The notes under the pieces: generated by a model
What the model was told of the DNA's origin: nothing
Database searches by the model: none
The model's input: only the letters and a program-made list of their open reading frames with translations
DNA from: Clostridia bacterium
GTDB taxonomy: Bacteria > Bacillota > Clostridia > Christensenellales > Aristaeellaceae
Length of the DNA stretch: 64,000 bases
Reading direction: 5' to 3'
Assembly: GCA_017521565.1 (NCBI GenBank)
Contig: JAFXCE010000126.1
Span: forward strand, 1-64,000
In this document: piece by piece, positions 14,439 through 23,389 of the stretch
Position numbering within the stretch: the stretch's first letter is position 1
Layout of the letters: every line of letters begins with the position of its first letter
Program-made: the position numbers and the translations under genes

Positions 14439-15707
14439 TTATGCTTCTTCAGTATATGCAGCAGCGCTTCTGCCTGCCAGCGCACCGGTTGAAAACGCAA
14501 TCTGCAGATTGAATCCGCCGGTGTGCGCATCCACATCCAGCACTTCACCCGCAAAGAACAGGCCTTCCGTCATTTTGCTCATCATCGTGCCCGGCGCGAC
14601 CTCCAGAACATTCACGCCGCCTCGGGTCACAATCGCCTCCTCAATCGGGCGCGTACCCGTAACATGAAGCGGAAGCGCCTTGAGCATTCTGCCGATCGTC
14701 ATGCGCTGCTCGCGCGTAATCTGGTTGATCGGCTGCTCCGGCGAAAGGCCGCACAGCTGCGCAAACACGGGGCCCATCCGCGAAGGCATGAGCGTCACCA
14801 AAACAGAGGACAGCTGCTTGCGTACATTCTCAGAAAACTCACGCTGCAGGCGCAGATCGACCTGTTCGCTGGTCAGCGCCGGCTTCATGTCAAGCGTCAC
14901 ATTCACCGATGCAAAATCATCCGGCATGTGGCTGCTCAGTTCGATAATCAGCGGGCCGCTTACGCCAAAGTGCGTAAAGAGCATCTCGCCCTGCTCGTCA
15001 TAGATCTTCTTTTTGCCCTGCACAGCGCTCACGCGCACATTCTTGAGGCTCAGACCCATCAGGAGCTTGGGCCACTTTTCATCAATCGTCAGTCCCACCA
15101 GCGAACCGCACAGCGGGGTGATCGTATGCCCGTTCTCCCTGGCAAAGGCATAGCCATCGCCGGTACAGCCGGTGGAGGGATACGAGAGGCCGCCGGTTGC
15201 AACGATCACGGATTTCGCATAAAGCATTCCGCCCTGAGCGAGCGCAACAGCAAACACGCCGTTCTCCTTTACAACGGATTTAACGGCGGTATTCAGTTCC
15301 ACCTGCACGCCGGCATCCTTCATCCCCCGGGCAAGCGCCCGCGTTACGTCGCTTGCCTTATCGCTGACGGGAAAAACACGGTTGCCCCGTTCAACCTTGG
15401 TTTCCGTGCCGAGCATAGAAAGCAGCGAGGTCACATCCTCGTAACCAAACTGCCGTACAGCCGCGTTTAGGAACTTGCTGTTGCGCGGCACCTGCCTGAA
15501 GAAGTCCTCCGTGTCACAGGCGTTGGTCACGTTGCAGCGGCCCTTGCCCGTGATGTAGATCTTCTTGCCCAGCTTTTCGTTTTTTTCCAGCAAAGCCACC
15601 CGTGCGCCTGCCCATGCGGCCTGCAGCGCAGCCATCATGCCCGCCGCGCCGCCGCCGATGACGATCACATCAAGCTCTGTCTTTGCCCACATAGACCCTG
15701 TACTCAT
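14439..15707 (-). CDS. FAD-dependent oxidoreductase of the HI0933/YhiN (BaiN-like) family
   Basis: A 422-residue flavoprotein. The N-terminal VIVIGGGAAGMMAALQAA is the FAD-binding Rossmann motif; GKKIYITGKGRCNVTN is the signature of the HI0933 family. The C-terminus repeats a GG(V)NV...FAGEVLDVDAHTGGFNLQIAFSTG pattern that binds FAD. Members are widespread; one is involved in bile acid dehydroxylation (BaiN), but most are unassigned. The start overlaps the end of the RpiR-type regulator by 38 bases, so the two are co-transcribed. An ATG at 15692 is an alternative start. Confidence 0.88.
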   Translation of the reverse strand: MSTGSMWAKTELDVIVIGGGAAGMMAALQAAWAGARVALLEKNEKLGKKIYITGKGRCNVTNACDTEDFFRQVPRNSKFLNAAVRQFGYEDVTSLLSMLGTETKVERGNRVFPVSDKASDVTRALARGMKDAGVQVELNTAVKSVVKENGVFAVALAQGGMLYAKSVIVATGGLSYPSTGCTGDGYAFARENGHTITPLCGSLVGLTIDEKWPKLLMGLSLKNVRVSAVQGKKKIYDEQGEMLFTHFGVSGPLIIELSSHMPDDFASVNVTLDMKPALTSEQVDLRLQREFSENVRKQLSSVLVTLMPSRMGPVFAQLCGLSPEQPINQITREQRMTIGRMLKALPLHVTGTRPIEEAIVTRGGVNVLEVAPGTMMSKMTEGLFFAGEVLDVDAHTGGFNLQIAFSTGALAGRSAAAYTEEA

Positions 15708-16536
15708 CCCAGATTCCTTCCATCAAACGGAAATGCTCGCTCAGTTCCTCCTTGCGGCGCAGGCCCAGCGCGACGATCAGCGCATTGATCACCGACAGCG
15801 GCGCAGCCATCGAGTCGACGAAGGAAGCCATATCCGTTCGCGCCGTGAGGCACACCGTACTCGCTGCGCAGATCGGCGACATCGGGCCATCGGTCAGGCC
15901 AACCACATGCGCGCCGCGCGCCTTGGCAAAATTCATGGCCTCCAGCGTGCGCGTGGAATAGCGCGGGAAGCTGATGCCAAAGAGCAGGTCGTCCTCGCTG
16001 ATGCGGCTGATCTGCTCAAACACATCGCCGCTCGCCTCGGAAACGATGCGGACATTATCAAAGATAAAGTTGAGATAATAGGTCAGGAACTGCGCAATCG
16101 GCGCCGCAGAACGCAGACCCATCACATAGATATGACGCGCATGGTCGATCTTATCCACCGCATCGTCAAACGCGGTCGCATCAATTTCCTCAGTCGTCGT
16201 GCGGATGTTCTGCATATCCGCATGCAGCACCGTACGCAGCACCTCGCTCTGATCGATATCTGTCGCCATCTCAAAGCGCTGCACAGCGGTCAGCCAATGA
16301 CGCACAAGCTCCTGCAGCGCGCGCTGAAGCTGCGGATAGCCCTCATAGCCCATCGCAGATGCAAAGCGAACGACGGTCGATTCGCTCACGCCAACCTTCT
16401 CGCCCAGCTTGGAGGCCGTCATAAACACAGCCTTGTCATAGTGCTCCACAATATATTCGGCAATCCTGCGGTGGCCTTTGCTCAGGCGCTTGCCCGACTG
16501 ATTCAGCCTGCGCATCATGTCCTGCATGTCCTGCAT
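15670..16536 (-). CDS. MurR/RpiR family transcriptional regulator (HTH plus SIS domain)
   Basis: A 288-residue protein. Residues 10-80 are an HTH_6 domain (SKGHRRIAEYIVEHYDKAVF, then SKLGEKVGVSESTVVRFASA). Residues about 125-265 are a SIS sugar-phosphate-binding domain (HIYVMGLRSAAPIAQFL, then SFPRYSTRTLEAMNFAK). These regulators respond to phosphosugars. It overlaps the HI0933 gene downstream. No sugar gene lies next to it, so the effector is unknown. Confidence 0.9.
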   Translation of the reverse strand: MQDMQDMMRRLNQSGKRLSKGHRRIAEYIVEHYDKAVFMTASKLGEKVGVSESTVVRFASAMGYEGYPQLQRALQELVRHWLTAVQRFEMATDIDQSEVLRTVLHADMQNIRTTTEEIDATAFDDAVDKIDHARHIYVMGLRSAAPIAQFLTYYLNFIFDNVRIVSEASGDVFEQISRISEDDLLFGISFPRYSTRTLEAMNFAKARGAHVVGLTDGPMSPICAASTVCLTARTDMASFVDSMAAPLSVINALIVALGLRRKEELSEHFRLMEGIWDEYRVYVGKDRA

Positions 16537-16625
16537 GATCCATTCACCCCTCTAAAAGAATTCGAAAAAAAACAACGAATCCGATGCATTATCGCTTCAT
16601 ATATTGTATCAGAGCTCCATAAAAA

Positions 16626-16652
16626 ATGCAAGAAGTTTTCCGCTTCTTGCAT
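16626..16652 (-). terminator. Terminator of the surE operon
   Basis: ATGCAAGAAG (16626-16635) pairs perfectly with CTTCTTGCAT (16643-16652). On the minus strand it is followed by TTTTTTATGG, downstream of surE. Confidence 0.85.
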
Positions 16653-16669
16653 CATTTCTTTTTTTCTTA

Positions 16670-17404
16670 TTATTCTTGTGCTGCGAAGGCATTTGTCGAC
16701 ATACGATCCGTCATATTATAGTGCAGCACGGTCACCGTCGCGAATCCCTCGCACAGCATGCGGTAATCCTCGCTCAGCGTCTTTTCCGCCTCGATGACGC
16801 CGCCGAGCGCATACGCCGGTTCACCGTTTGATACCACCGGCGTATAGGTTTCGCTATATACCAGCGTACCCATCTGCGCCGCAGCAACGCCCCGGATCCC
16901 ATCGCACGGCGGATAATTGAGATTCAGCACGGAAAATGGAGGCAGGGGCCGTCTCATCATCCGCTCAAACATCTCAACCGCCAGCAAAGCCGCTGCCTGA
17001 TAATCCCCGCGCTCCTGCGCCTGAGAAACCGCCAGCGCCGGCCGACCGCAGAACGCGCCCTCCATCGCCGCGGCAACTGTGCCGGAATAGAGAATATCTG
17101 TGCCGACATTGTATCCCTTGTTGATCCCGGAAACGACCGCCTCTGCCTCCGGGCAAAGCACCGTCAGACCCAGCTTCACGCAGTCTGCAGGCGTTCCGCC
17201 GATGGCATACGCCTTTTTTGCGCCGTCAAATTCTACTTCCTTCACCGTAACCGGACGGGAAATGGTCAGGCTGTGGCTTGCAGCAGAGCGCTGGCTGTCC
17301 GGCGCACAGACGACCACCTCATACCCCGCAGCAGAAAAGGCACTCACCAGCACCGCTATGCCCGGCGCAAAAATGCCATCATCGTTGGAAATCAGAATCT
17401 TCAT
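16670..17404 (-). CDS. surE: 5'/3'-nucleotidase SurE
   Basis: A 244-residue protein starting MKILISNDDGIFAPGI, the SurE hallmark with the metal-binding NDD. Further conserved parts are VVVCAPDSQRSAASHSLT and AIGGTPADCVKLGL, and GINKGYNVGTDILYSGTVAA (the metal-binding Asn). SurE is a cytosolic metal-dependent nucleoside-monophosphate phosphatase linked to stress survival. Length is normal. It follows the VanW gene by six bases and shares its transcript, ending at a good terminator. Confidence 0.95.
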   Translation of the reverse strand: MKILISNDDGIFAPGIAVLVSAFSAAGYEVVVCAPDSQRSAASHSLTISRPVTVKEVEFDGAKKAYAIGGTPADCVKLGLTVLCPEAEAVVSGINKGYNVGTDILYSGTVAAAMEGAFCGRPALAVSQAQERGDYQAAALLAVEMFERMMRRPLPPFSVLNLNYPPCDGIRGVAAAQMGTLVYSETYTPVVSNGEPAYALGGVIEAEKTLSEDYRMLCEGFATVTVLHYNMTDRMSTNAFAAQE

Positions 17405-17410
17405 GGGTAC

Positions 17411-18412
17411 TTAATCCTCATAATCCCTGAACAAAAACGCCGTCATCACACCGTCGAGCACTTCAAACTCAATGCGCAGCGCATATGGCAGCACATTGCG
17501 CACAATCAGATCGTGCTGCGAGCCCACTGTCGCATCAAACCCCGCAGGTAAGTAGCTCACGCCGCCCTGCGAATGCCAGTGCATCTCTTCGATCACCATC
17601 GGCACGCGCAGAACAATGTTGTAAAACGTGCTGCAAACCTGACAGACGCCTCCGCCATAGCCCATCTCGCTCTCGCCGGAAAGAATCGGCGCGGAGCGAT
17701 AGCCGTTTTCTTTCGTATACGGGCCGCAGGTTTCATTGAAGGAGAATGTACCGCCCTCCTCCACGCGAACGCCCGCCAGACGCTCCGCCGCAAGGGCGAT
17801 ATTGTACAGCCGTCCTGCGTTTCCCTCCTTCTTGAGGCTCGTCGTATAAAACGACGAGAACGCATAAAGCAGATCGCCCGGCTGTGCCTCCTGCCACGGC
17901 ACAAAGTCATACACCTTAAGCCGCTCTACGTTTACGCTCACATTCTCCGGCTCTCGCTTATAGGGAAAATATGCGCGCCCATTCTTGATTCTTTCAATCG
18001 AAATCCACGAACCGGCCTTCACCTTGATGGGATATTGATAGCCTTCCGGCGTAAACACAAAATCCTCAAGCACATATCCCACCGCCGCATGGCTGCTGAC
18101 GCCGGGCATCAAACCGGCAAACGGATCCTTGCGCTGGATACGCTCCATGTACTTCGTCTTTACATAGCCCTGTTCGCCCTGATAGTCGATCCGCGTCCAT
18201 ACGCGCCCCTTTGCGTATACATCCACGACCGTACCGGCCTCGACTCTGCCCAGCGCAGCTGCTTCTTCATCCGCGCCCTTGCGCACGGTCATCCGCGTAC
18301 TGATTACACCGTAATACTGCGCCGTTTCCTGTTCCTCCGCCTTTGCCGTGATACCTCCTGCCAGCATAAGCAGCACAAGCAGCGCAGCTGCAATCCGAAT
18401 TCCGTATCGCAT
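17411..18412 (-). CDS. Secreted SH3b-VanW protein
   Basis: A 333-residue protein with an N-terminal signal sequence (IAAALLVLLMLAGGITAKA). One bacterial SH3 domain follows (about residues 35-95: RMTVRKGADEEAAALGRV). The C-terminal half is a VanW domain (GGTFSFNETCGPYTKENGYR, then GGGVCQVCSTFYN, then HSQGGVSYLPAGFDATV). VanW proteins are cell-envelope proteins of unknown biochemical role, common in spore formers. The ATG overlaps the stop of a longer paralogue as TGATG, so they form a two-gene unit followed by surE. The Cys in QVC replaces the Ser/Thr of the paralogue's QVS. Confidence 0.88.
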   Translation of the reverse strand: MRYGIRIAAALLVLLMLAGGITAKAEEQETAQYYGVISTRMTVRKGADEEAAALGRVEAGTVVDVYAKGRVWTRIDYQGEQGYVKTKYMERIQRKDPFAGLMPGVSSHAAVGYVLEDFVFTPEGYQYPIKVKAGSWISIERIKNGRAYFPYKREPENVSVNVERLKVYDFVPWQEAQPGDLLYAFSSFYTTSLKKEGNAGRLYNIALAAERLAGVRVEEGGTFSFNETCGPYTKENGYRSAPILSGESEMGYGGGVCQVCSTFYNIVLRVPMVIEEMHWHSQGGVSYLPAGFDATVGSQHDLIVRNVLPYALRIEFEVLDGVMTAFLFRDYED

Positions 18413-19866
18413 CAGCTTGCCCTGTACACGCGCACCGTCAGCACGCCGCCTTCCGCCTGCATGACAAACCTGACGTCATACGGCAGCGAATTGATCAGGC
18501 GCAGATCGATGTTGCCTGCACCGACCGCCGAATCAAAATCCAGCGGAGCATACGAAATGCCGTAAGAGGAATGCACCTGCCATTTGATGATGTTGATGGG
18601 AATCTGCAGAATCGCGTTGTACAGCGTCGTGGAGACCTGACAGATTCCGCCGCCCGGGCCCATCTTATCGCGGGAGGTATAGTTGATGATCGGGCCCTCC
18701 ATATAGCCGTTGGCAATCGTATACGGCGCGCAGAAATCATTGAAATAGAACTTCTCGCCCTTGCCCACGATCACGCCGTTGAGCCTTTCAATGCCCTGCA
18801 TGATGTTGTGCAGTCTGCCCTTTTGGGACGCCGTCTCCTGCACAGGATCGTAATAGGTGGAATACACGGCAATCAGGTCGCCCTCCTGCGCTTCATCCCA
18901 CTTGGAAACCGTCTCAAATTCGAGGTTACCCGTTGCTGCAATCCTTCCTGTGATGCGATCATACAGCAGCGTAACCGCCATATGCTCATCAAGCGCGCTC
19001 ACGGCCATGATCGTGCCGCGCGGAACCACGCGCAGGAGTTCGCCGCTTGTATTGTCGTAAACCTCGGTATTCTCCAGCGCATGCGCAGCATACGGATACC
19101 AAACCGTACCCGGCACATACGGTCCATAGGGGTCATAGCGCGTGAAGTAGCGAAGATGGTCCGCACGGACATAGCCCTCTGCGTCACCCTTCTTGACATA
19201 TGCCCACTCGCCGTCCGTGTTCATCACGTCGACCCATTCCTTTTCATAGACCGTACCCAGCAGCCGCGAATCCGTGTTCTTCTCGCGGCGGATGGAGAGA
19301 TTGACATCCGCCATCGCGGTATACACCGCCTCAAACTCAGGCGCAGGCAGGAATTGAGCAGGAATCTCCACACCGTCGCGCGCAGGCTCCAGCGTGCGAA
19401 TCGGGTTCGCGAGGACATAACCGTACACGCCCTGCTTAACCACACGGTGCCACTGCTCACCCAGCTCCAGAATGTAAATCGGCTCTCCCTCGGCCAGGGT
19501 CTGCATCTTCAGCGCGGATGTGTTCTTTTTTTCGCGAATCGTCAGCGGCTTTTCCGAAGTGCCGATGTACAGCGCCTCTGCGCTGTCGTTATAGCCCGCA
19601 GCGGCGGCAAGATCCTCGACGTTCTTGGTCAGCAGATAGCCCACCACGCCGTTTTTTTCCACCTTGGTCCATTGATCGTCATATTCGATGATGTTGATGA
19701 ACTCGCCCGCTTCCACGCTCTCCAGCTTTCTGGCTGACGTGGATTTCTTCTCTCGTACAGTCATGGCCTTGGTCACCGCGCCGGTATAGAGGATCTCTTC
19801 GGCGAGCGCCATGGCAGACGACGCCAGCAGCGCCGCTAAAATCAGAAAAGAAACAATCTTCCTCAT
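18412..19866 (-). CDS. Secreted VanW protein with three SH3b repeats
   Basis: A 484-residue protein with a signal peptide (SFLILAALLASSAMALA). There are three SH3b repeats, each with the MTVREKKSTSARKL / LTIREKKNTSALKM / LSIRREKNTDSRLL pattern (starting at about residues 30, 110 and 190). The C-terminal VanW domain has GEKFYFNDFCAPYTIANGYM and GGGICQVSTTLYN. The repeats probably bind cell wall. I chose the ATG at 19866, which follows AAGGATGGACAT; the longer frame upstream has no signal peptide. It is the first gene of the VanW-VanW-surE unit, and the two VanW proteins are paralogues. Confidence 0.88.
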   Translation of the reverse strand: MRKIVSFLILAALLASSAMALAEEILYTGAVTKAMTVREKKSTSARKLESVEAGEFINIIEYDDQWTKVEKNGVVGYLLTKNVEDLAAAAGYNDSAEALYIGTSEKPLTIREKKNTSALKMQTLAEGEPIYILELGEQWHRVVKQGVYGYVLANPIRTLEPARDGVEIPAQFLPAPEFEAVYTAMADVNLSIRREKNTDSRLLGTVYEKEWVDVMNTDGEWAYVKKGDAEGYVRADHLRYFTRYDPYGPYVPGTVWYPYAAHALENTEVYDNTSGELLRVVPRGTIMAVSALDEHMAVTLLYDRITGRIAATGNLEFETVSKWDEAQEGDLIAVYSTYYDPVQETASQKGRLHNIMQGIERLNGVIVGKGEKFYFNDFCAPYTIANGYMEGPIINYTSRDKMGPGGGICQVSTTLYNAILQIPINIIKWQVHSSYGISYAPLDFDSAVGAGNIDLRLINSLPYDVRFVMQAEGGVLTVRVYRAS

Positions 19867-20011
19867 ATGTCCATCCTTAGTCATAATCAACGGTTCATCA
19901 ATGATTTTCCATTGCACAAACAGACGGCCCGCCGCCGTCCATGGCCGAATTCTCAGCAATTCCGACGCGTTCCATGCCCATAGCACGTCTTGACCAGAAT
20001 TGCCATCAAAC

Positions 20012-20062
20012 AAAAAGGGACTGTGCGGATGATGCGCAGCGCGCTTCGTCCACATCAGTCCC
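20012..20062 (-). terminator. Terminator of the CD1247-like gene
   Basis: GGGACTG and CAGTCCC (20017-20023 / 20056-20062) close a long hairpin; the minus-strand transcript ends in TTTTTGTTTG. Confidence 0.75.
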
Positions 20063-20084
20063 CCTCAATTCAGTTCAATCCGGC

Positions 20085-20519
20085 TTATTCCTCGTCCTCG
20101 CCGTCCAGCTCGTCGTCCTCCTCGAAGACCTTGTGCTGACAGTTCGGGCAAAGATGCTCCTCTTCCATGTCAAAGGCTTCCTCGTCAAAGAAGATCACCG
20201 TGCCGCAATGCGGGCACTCGTACTCGATCAGGCCTTCGCCATCCTCGTCGTCGTCATCTTCCTCATCGTATTCGTCATCCTCATCGTCGTCATCTTCAGA
20301 GAAGAGCGCTTCTTCCATGTCGCTGAGATCGTTGTCGATATCCTCGACATACTCTTCCAGCTCCTCGAGCTTATCTTCATTCTCCTTGATTTCAGCAGCG
20401 AATGCGTCCAGCGTATCGATGATCGCCAGCATCAGCTTGCCCTGTTCGGTCTCCGCATTGACGCCGAGGCCTTCTGCGAGTCCCTTGAGGTATGCCACTT
20501 TTTCGCCCATCTTGCTCAT
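20085..20519 (-). CDS. CD1247-type acidic zinc-ribbon protein
   Basis: A 144-residue protein. The N-terminus MSKMGEKVAYLKGLAEGLGV is characteristic of the CD1247 N-terminal domain family of Clostridia. A long stretch of Asp and Glu follows (about residues 70-95). The C-terminal part is a zinc ribbon (ECPHCG and LCPNCQ). The function is unknown. It lies directly downstream of efp with 46 bases between and may share its transcript. The acidic repeat produces a spurious Ser-rich antisense frame that is not real. Confidence 0.85.
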   Translation of the reverse strand: MSKMGEKVAYLKGLAEGLGVNAETEQGKLMLAIIDTLDAFAAEIKENEDKLEELEEYVEDIDNDLSDMEEALFSEDDDDEDDEYDEEDDDDEDGEGLIEYECPHCGTVIFFDEEAFDMEEEHLCPNCQHKVFEEDDELDGEDEE

Positions 20520-20564
20520 GGTCAGGCCGCCTTTCTGTCTGGATTTATTCCCAGCCGTTCCGCA

Positions 20565-21122
20565 TTACGCGCGGGACATGTAGGAACCGTCGCGGGTATC
20601 CACGCGGATCTTGTCGCCGATGTTGATAAACAGCGGCACAGAGATCTGATAACCGGTCTCCAGAGTCGCCGGCTTGGTGGTGTTGCTGGTGGTGTCGCCC
20701 TTGAAGCCCGGCTCGGTGTCAGTCACCTCGAGCACGACGAAGTTCGGCGCGTCGACGGAGAAGGCCTTGCCCTTGAAGAAACGGATGGTCGCCATGGTTT
20801 CTTCCTTCATGAACTGGATCGCTTCCTCAACCTGATCCAGGGTCAGCGGGATCTGCTCAAAGCTCTCCGGATCCATGAAGTAGTAGAACTCGCCATCGGT
20901 ATAGACGTACTGCATTTCCTTGGTCTCGATGGTCGCGCGCGGCTGCTTATCAGTCGGGTTAAAAGAACGCTCGACGACCGCACCGGTCATGACGTTCTTG
21001 AGCTTGGTACGAACGAACGCAGCACCCTTGCCCGGCTTCACGTGCTGGAAATCAACGATGGACCAGACGCCGCCTTCCCACTCGATGGTCACGCCCTTAC
21101 GGAAATCGCCTGCATTAATCAT
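20565..21122 (-). CDS. efp: Translation elongation factor P
   Basis: A 185-residue protein of normal length, beginning [20 protein letters not shown]. The KOW-like domain I contains [15 protein letters not shown] with Lys34 as the usual modification position. The C-terminal domains include [20 protein letters not shown] and [23 protein letters not shown] rescues ribosomes at polyproline stretches. The ATG at 21122 has GGAGGG ahead. A good promoter lies about 100 bases upstream. Confidence 0.97.
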   Translation of the reverse strand: MINAGDFRKGVTIEWEGGVWSIVDFQHVKPGKGAAFVRTKLKNVMTGAVVERSFNPTDKQPRATIETKEMQYVYTDGEFYYFMDPESFEQIPLTLDQVEEAIQFMKEETMATIRFFKGKAFSVDAPNFVVLEVTDTEPGFKGDTTSNTTKPATLETGYQISVPLFINIGDKIRVDTRDGSYMSRA

Positions 21123-21218
21123 GTGGAATCCCTCCAAAAATCTGTCTGTAATATTGATGTATACCAGAAGCTCTGCGCGCTGCGCGGCAGAATCCGGCAA
21201 ATTACATTCGTGCTTAGT

Positions 21219-21247
21219 ATTGTATCACGACTTGCTTAAAAGATCAA
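21219..21247 (-). promoter_or_regulatory. Sigma-A promoter of efp
   Basis: On the minus strand TTGATC (21242-21247), a 17-base spacer and TACAAT (21219-21224), about 97 bases before the efp start. Confidence 0.7.
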
Positions 21248-21308
21248 GCATTTTCATTCGTTTGCATACGCTTCCAAGCAAAACCATCCTGAATTCCAGC
21301 AAAAGCTG

Positions 21309-22052
21309 TCAGATCTGAGCGGCAATCAGCGCCAATCCGGAGATGATCAGCATGATGATCACCAGCTTCCTGACGCTCCGCTCATCAAGCAGGGCACGGC
21401 TCTTTATGCCAAGATACAGGCCCAGCGCCATAAAAGGCATCAGCCTCAATGCATGCAGAAGCATTCCCGTGGTCAATATACCTGCCGCGGTGTACAGCAC
21501 GATGCGCAGCGTATTCTCCACAAAGAATACGACGCAGATGTTCGCCCTGAATGCGCCGGAATCCTGGGTCACCCGGCCGATATAAGCCCCCAGCAGCGCG
21601 CCGATACCGTACAAGCCGCATAGCACACCCGAAAGCAGGCCAATCAGCGCAAGCATCCGCCTGGATTCTTTGGTCTTTTTCTCACTCTGCCTGCGCAGCA
21701 GCATCTCAAGGCCGATCCCTGCAATCACGATGCCAAAGAGCAGCTTAATGATGCCCGTATCCGCATTTTTGAGCAAAAGCATGCCGGGAATGCTGCCCAG
21801 CACAACAAGTGCGGCGAGCGGGAGGCAGAGTTTTAAGTCAATTCTTCTTCGCTCCTGCCACGCAAGCAGCATATTGGTCGGATAACCCAGAAGCAGCTCA
21901 ACCGGCGAGATATTCAGATTGCTCAGCCCGAAACTCATGATGGTCGAAAAGACCAGCGTATTGGCAAAGCCACAAAGCCCTTTCACAAAAAACGCGCAAA
22001 GCGACGCAGCAATCCACCAGATCACGCTCTTTCCCTTCCCTTTCGTACGCAT
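21309..22052 (-). CDS. TauE/SafE family membrane exporter
   Basis: A 247-residue membrane protein with about eight hydrophobic helices. AASLCAFFVKGLCGFANTLV and the second-half repeat GLLSGVLCGLYGIGALLGAY match the repeated motif of the TauE/SafE/YfcA family, which exports sulfite, sulfonates or other organic anions. The substrate is not predictable. No sulfur gene is next to it. The ribosome site ahead of the ATG is weak. Confidence 0.88.
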   Translation of the reverse strand: MRTKGKGKSVIWWIAASLCAFFVKGLCGFANTLVFSTIMSFGLSNLNISPVELLLGYPTNMLLAWQERRRIDLKLCLPLAALVVLGSIPGMLLLKNADTGIIKLLFGIVIAGIGLEMLLRRQSEKKTKESRRMLALIGLLSGVLCGLYGIGALLGAYIGRVTQDSGAFRANICVVFFVENTLRIVLYTAAGILTTGMLLHALRLMPFMALGLYLGIKSRALLDERSVRKLVIIMLIISGLALIAAQI

Positions 22053-22108
22053 TCAAATAGGCCTGCACATTATAACACGCTTATGCCGGAAATCAAGCCC
22101 GTTTGGGC

Positions 22109-22816
22109 TTATCGCCCGGCATTTCCTCCGGTTTCAAAGGCCTCTCTGAGCTGCTGCATGGCCTTTTTTTCGATTCTGGATATATACGACCGGCTGATTC
22201 CCAGCCGATCCGCCACCTCCTGCTGGGCATATACGCGTCCGTCAAGCAGCCCATAACGCATCTCAATTACCGTGCGTTCCCGGCCGCGCAGACAGGTATC
22301 GACCAGCCTGCGCACACTCTGCAGACTTACGCGCCGCTCCACCTGACCATGCACCTCATCCTCATCCGTGCCCAAAACATCGATCAGCGTAATCTCGTTG
22401 CCCTCGCTGTCCGTGCCGATGGGATCCTGTAAAGATACCTCTCCCTTTCGTTTCTGGCTTGCGCGCAGGCACATGAGGATTTCATTTTCAATGCACCGGG
22501 CGCAGTATGTGCTCAGCTGCGTACCACTCCCTGATTTGAATGTATTCACGCCCTTAATCAGCCCCACTGTACCGATGGAAATCAGATCATCCTGGTCACA
22601 GCCCGGTACGGTGTATTTTCGGGCGATGTGCGCACACAGACGAAGATTGTGCTCAATCAGCGTTTCCCTCGCTTGCGTGTCGCCCTGTGTCATCTGCTCA
22701 ATCAGCCGTGCCTCCTCTTCCCGGGCAAGCGGTTTGGGAAATGCATTTCCCCGTGAAAGATAGCCCAGAAGAAACAGCGCATCCTGCAGGAAAAACAAAA
22801 CCAGCTGCTCAATCAT
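22109..22816 (-). CDS. sigK: RNA polymerase sporulation sigma factor SigK
   Basis: A 235-residue sigma-70 protein. The N-terminus LVLFFLQDALFLLGYLSRGN is the hydrophobic pro-sequence region typical of SigK, and FPKPLAREEEARLIEQM is the start of the mature factor. Region 2 (NLRLCAHIARKYTVPGCDQD, then DLISIGTVGLIKGVNTF) and region 4 (RTVIEMRYGLLDGRVYAQQE, then VADRLGISRSYISRIEKKA) are intact. SigK directs late mother-cell gene expression in sporulation. The gene is not interrupted by a skin element. A broken second copy of the first 86 codons lies at 34036-34344. Confidence 0.95.
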   Translation of the reverse strand: MIEQLVLFFLQDALFLLGYLSRGNAFPKPLAREEEARLIEQMTQGDTQARETLIEHNLRLCAHIARKYTVPGCDQDDLISIGTVGLIKGVNTFKSGSGTQLSTYCARCIENEILMCLRASQKRKGEVSLQDPIGTDSEGNEITLIDVLGTDEDEVHGQVERRVSLQSVRRLVDTCLRGRERTVIEMRYGLLDGRVYAQQEVADRLGISRSYISRIEKKAMQQLREAFETGGNAGR

Positions 22817-23021
22817 CAAAATCACCCCGGCAAGCCTATGCGGCGCAGACTCGGATCATCAATCTATCTCAAAAGAAAACATCATATCCGAAGCACAGTG
22901 CTCACATCGTTATTCCGCCGATCATATGCTGAAAATGTACCACAAGCATCCGGCAGCGCTGCACCTGCTTCTGCCGCATCCATCTATCAGGAAATGAATC
23001 GTGAAGGCGGGCTTTTAATGA

Positions 23022-23289
23022 ATGACTGTTATTTCCCCGGCAGCAGGCGCTGCGATTCTCAAGACGGCCCATGCAAGCGCCATCCTGTCAGAAAACACAG
23101 TTCCTGCTAAAAAACAGCGCAACCGGCACCTCTCAGATCGTCGGCATGGCGATCGTGGAAACAACGGCCATCAACGCCATCCTGACCGTTCGCAATCCGG
23201 CCGGAAACGCTGCCGCGCTGACGATCACGCCGCTTGCAGGCGGAACACGGCCCGTCTCCGCGCATCTGGTCATTACGCAGCTTCAATAG
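23022..23289 (+). pseudogene. Small beta-rich protein gene broken by a slip in a run of six A
   Basis: From the ATG at 23022 the frame codes a sensible peptide (MTVISPAAGAAILKTAHASA, then ILSENTVPAK) up to AAAAAA at 23109-23114. Removing one A lets it continue into the overlapping frame as NSATGTSQIVGMAIVETTAI, then NAILTVRNPAGNAAALTITP and GGTRPVSAHLVITQLQ, to a TAG at 23287-23289. The restored protein is 88 residues, Ala/Thr-rich, with beta-strand character and no Cys. The spacer between sigK and the ferredoxin gene holds nothing else. The ending resembles C-terminal domains of spore-surface collagen-like proteins, which is only a suggestion. A sequencing error or phase-variable slippage could also explain the break. 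Confidence 0.55.
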
Positions 23290-23319
23290 GAATGAAGCTC
23301 TGCGTGCAGCAAAATGAAC

Positions 23320-23358
23320 CGTGTCCGCCCCGGCTGGGACGGACACGATTTGTTTATG
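23320..23358 (+). terminator. Terminator after the frameshifted gene
   Basis: CGTGTCCG (23320-23327) pairs with CGGACACG (23340-23347), followed by ATTTGTTTATG. Confidence 0.75.
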
Positions 23359-23389
23359 CACTTTGATTTATACCAGGCCATTGTACATA

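Noticed and set aside
20167-20583. Ser-rich repeat protein on the plus strand
   Set aside because: It is the antisense reading of the Asp/Glu run in the CD1247-type gene.
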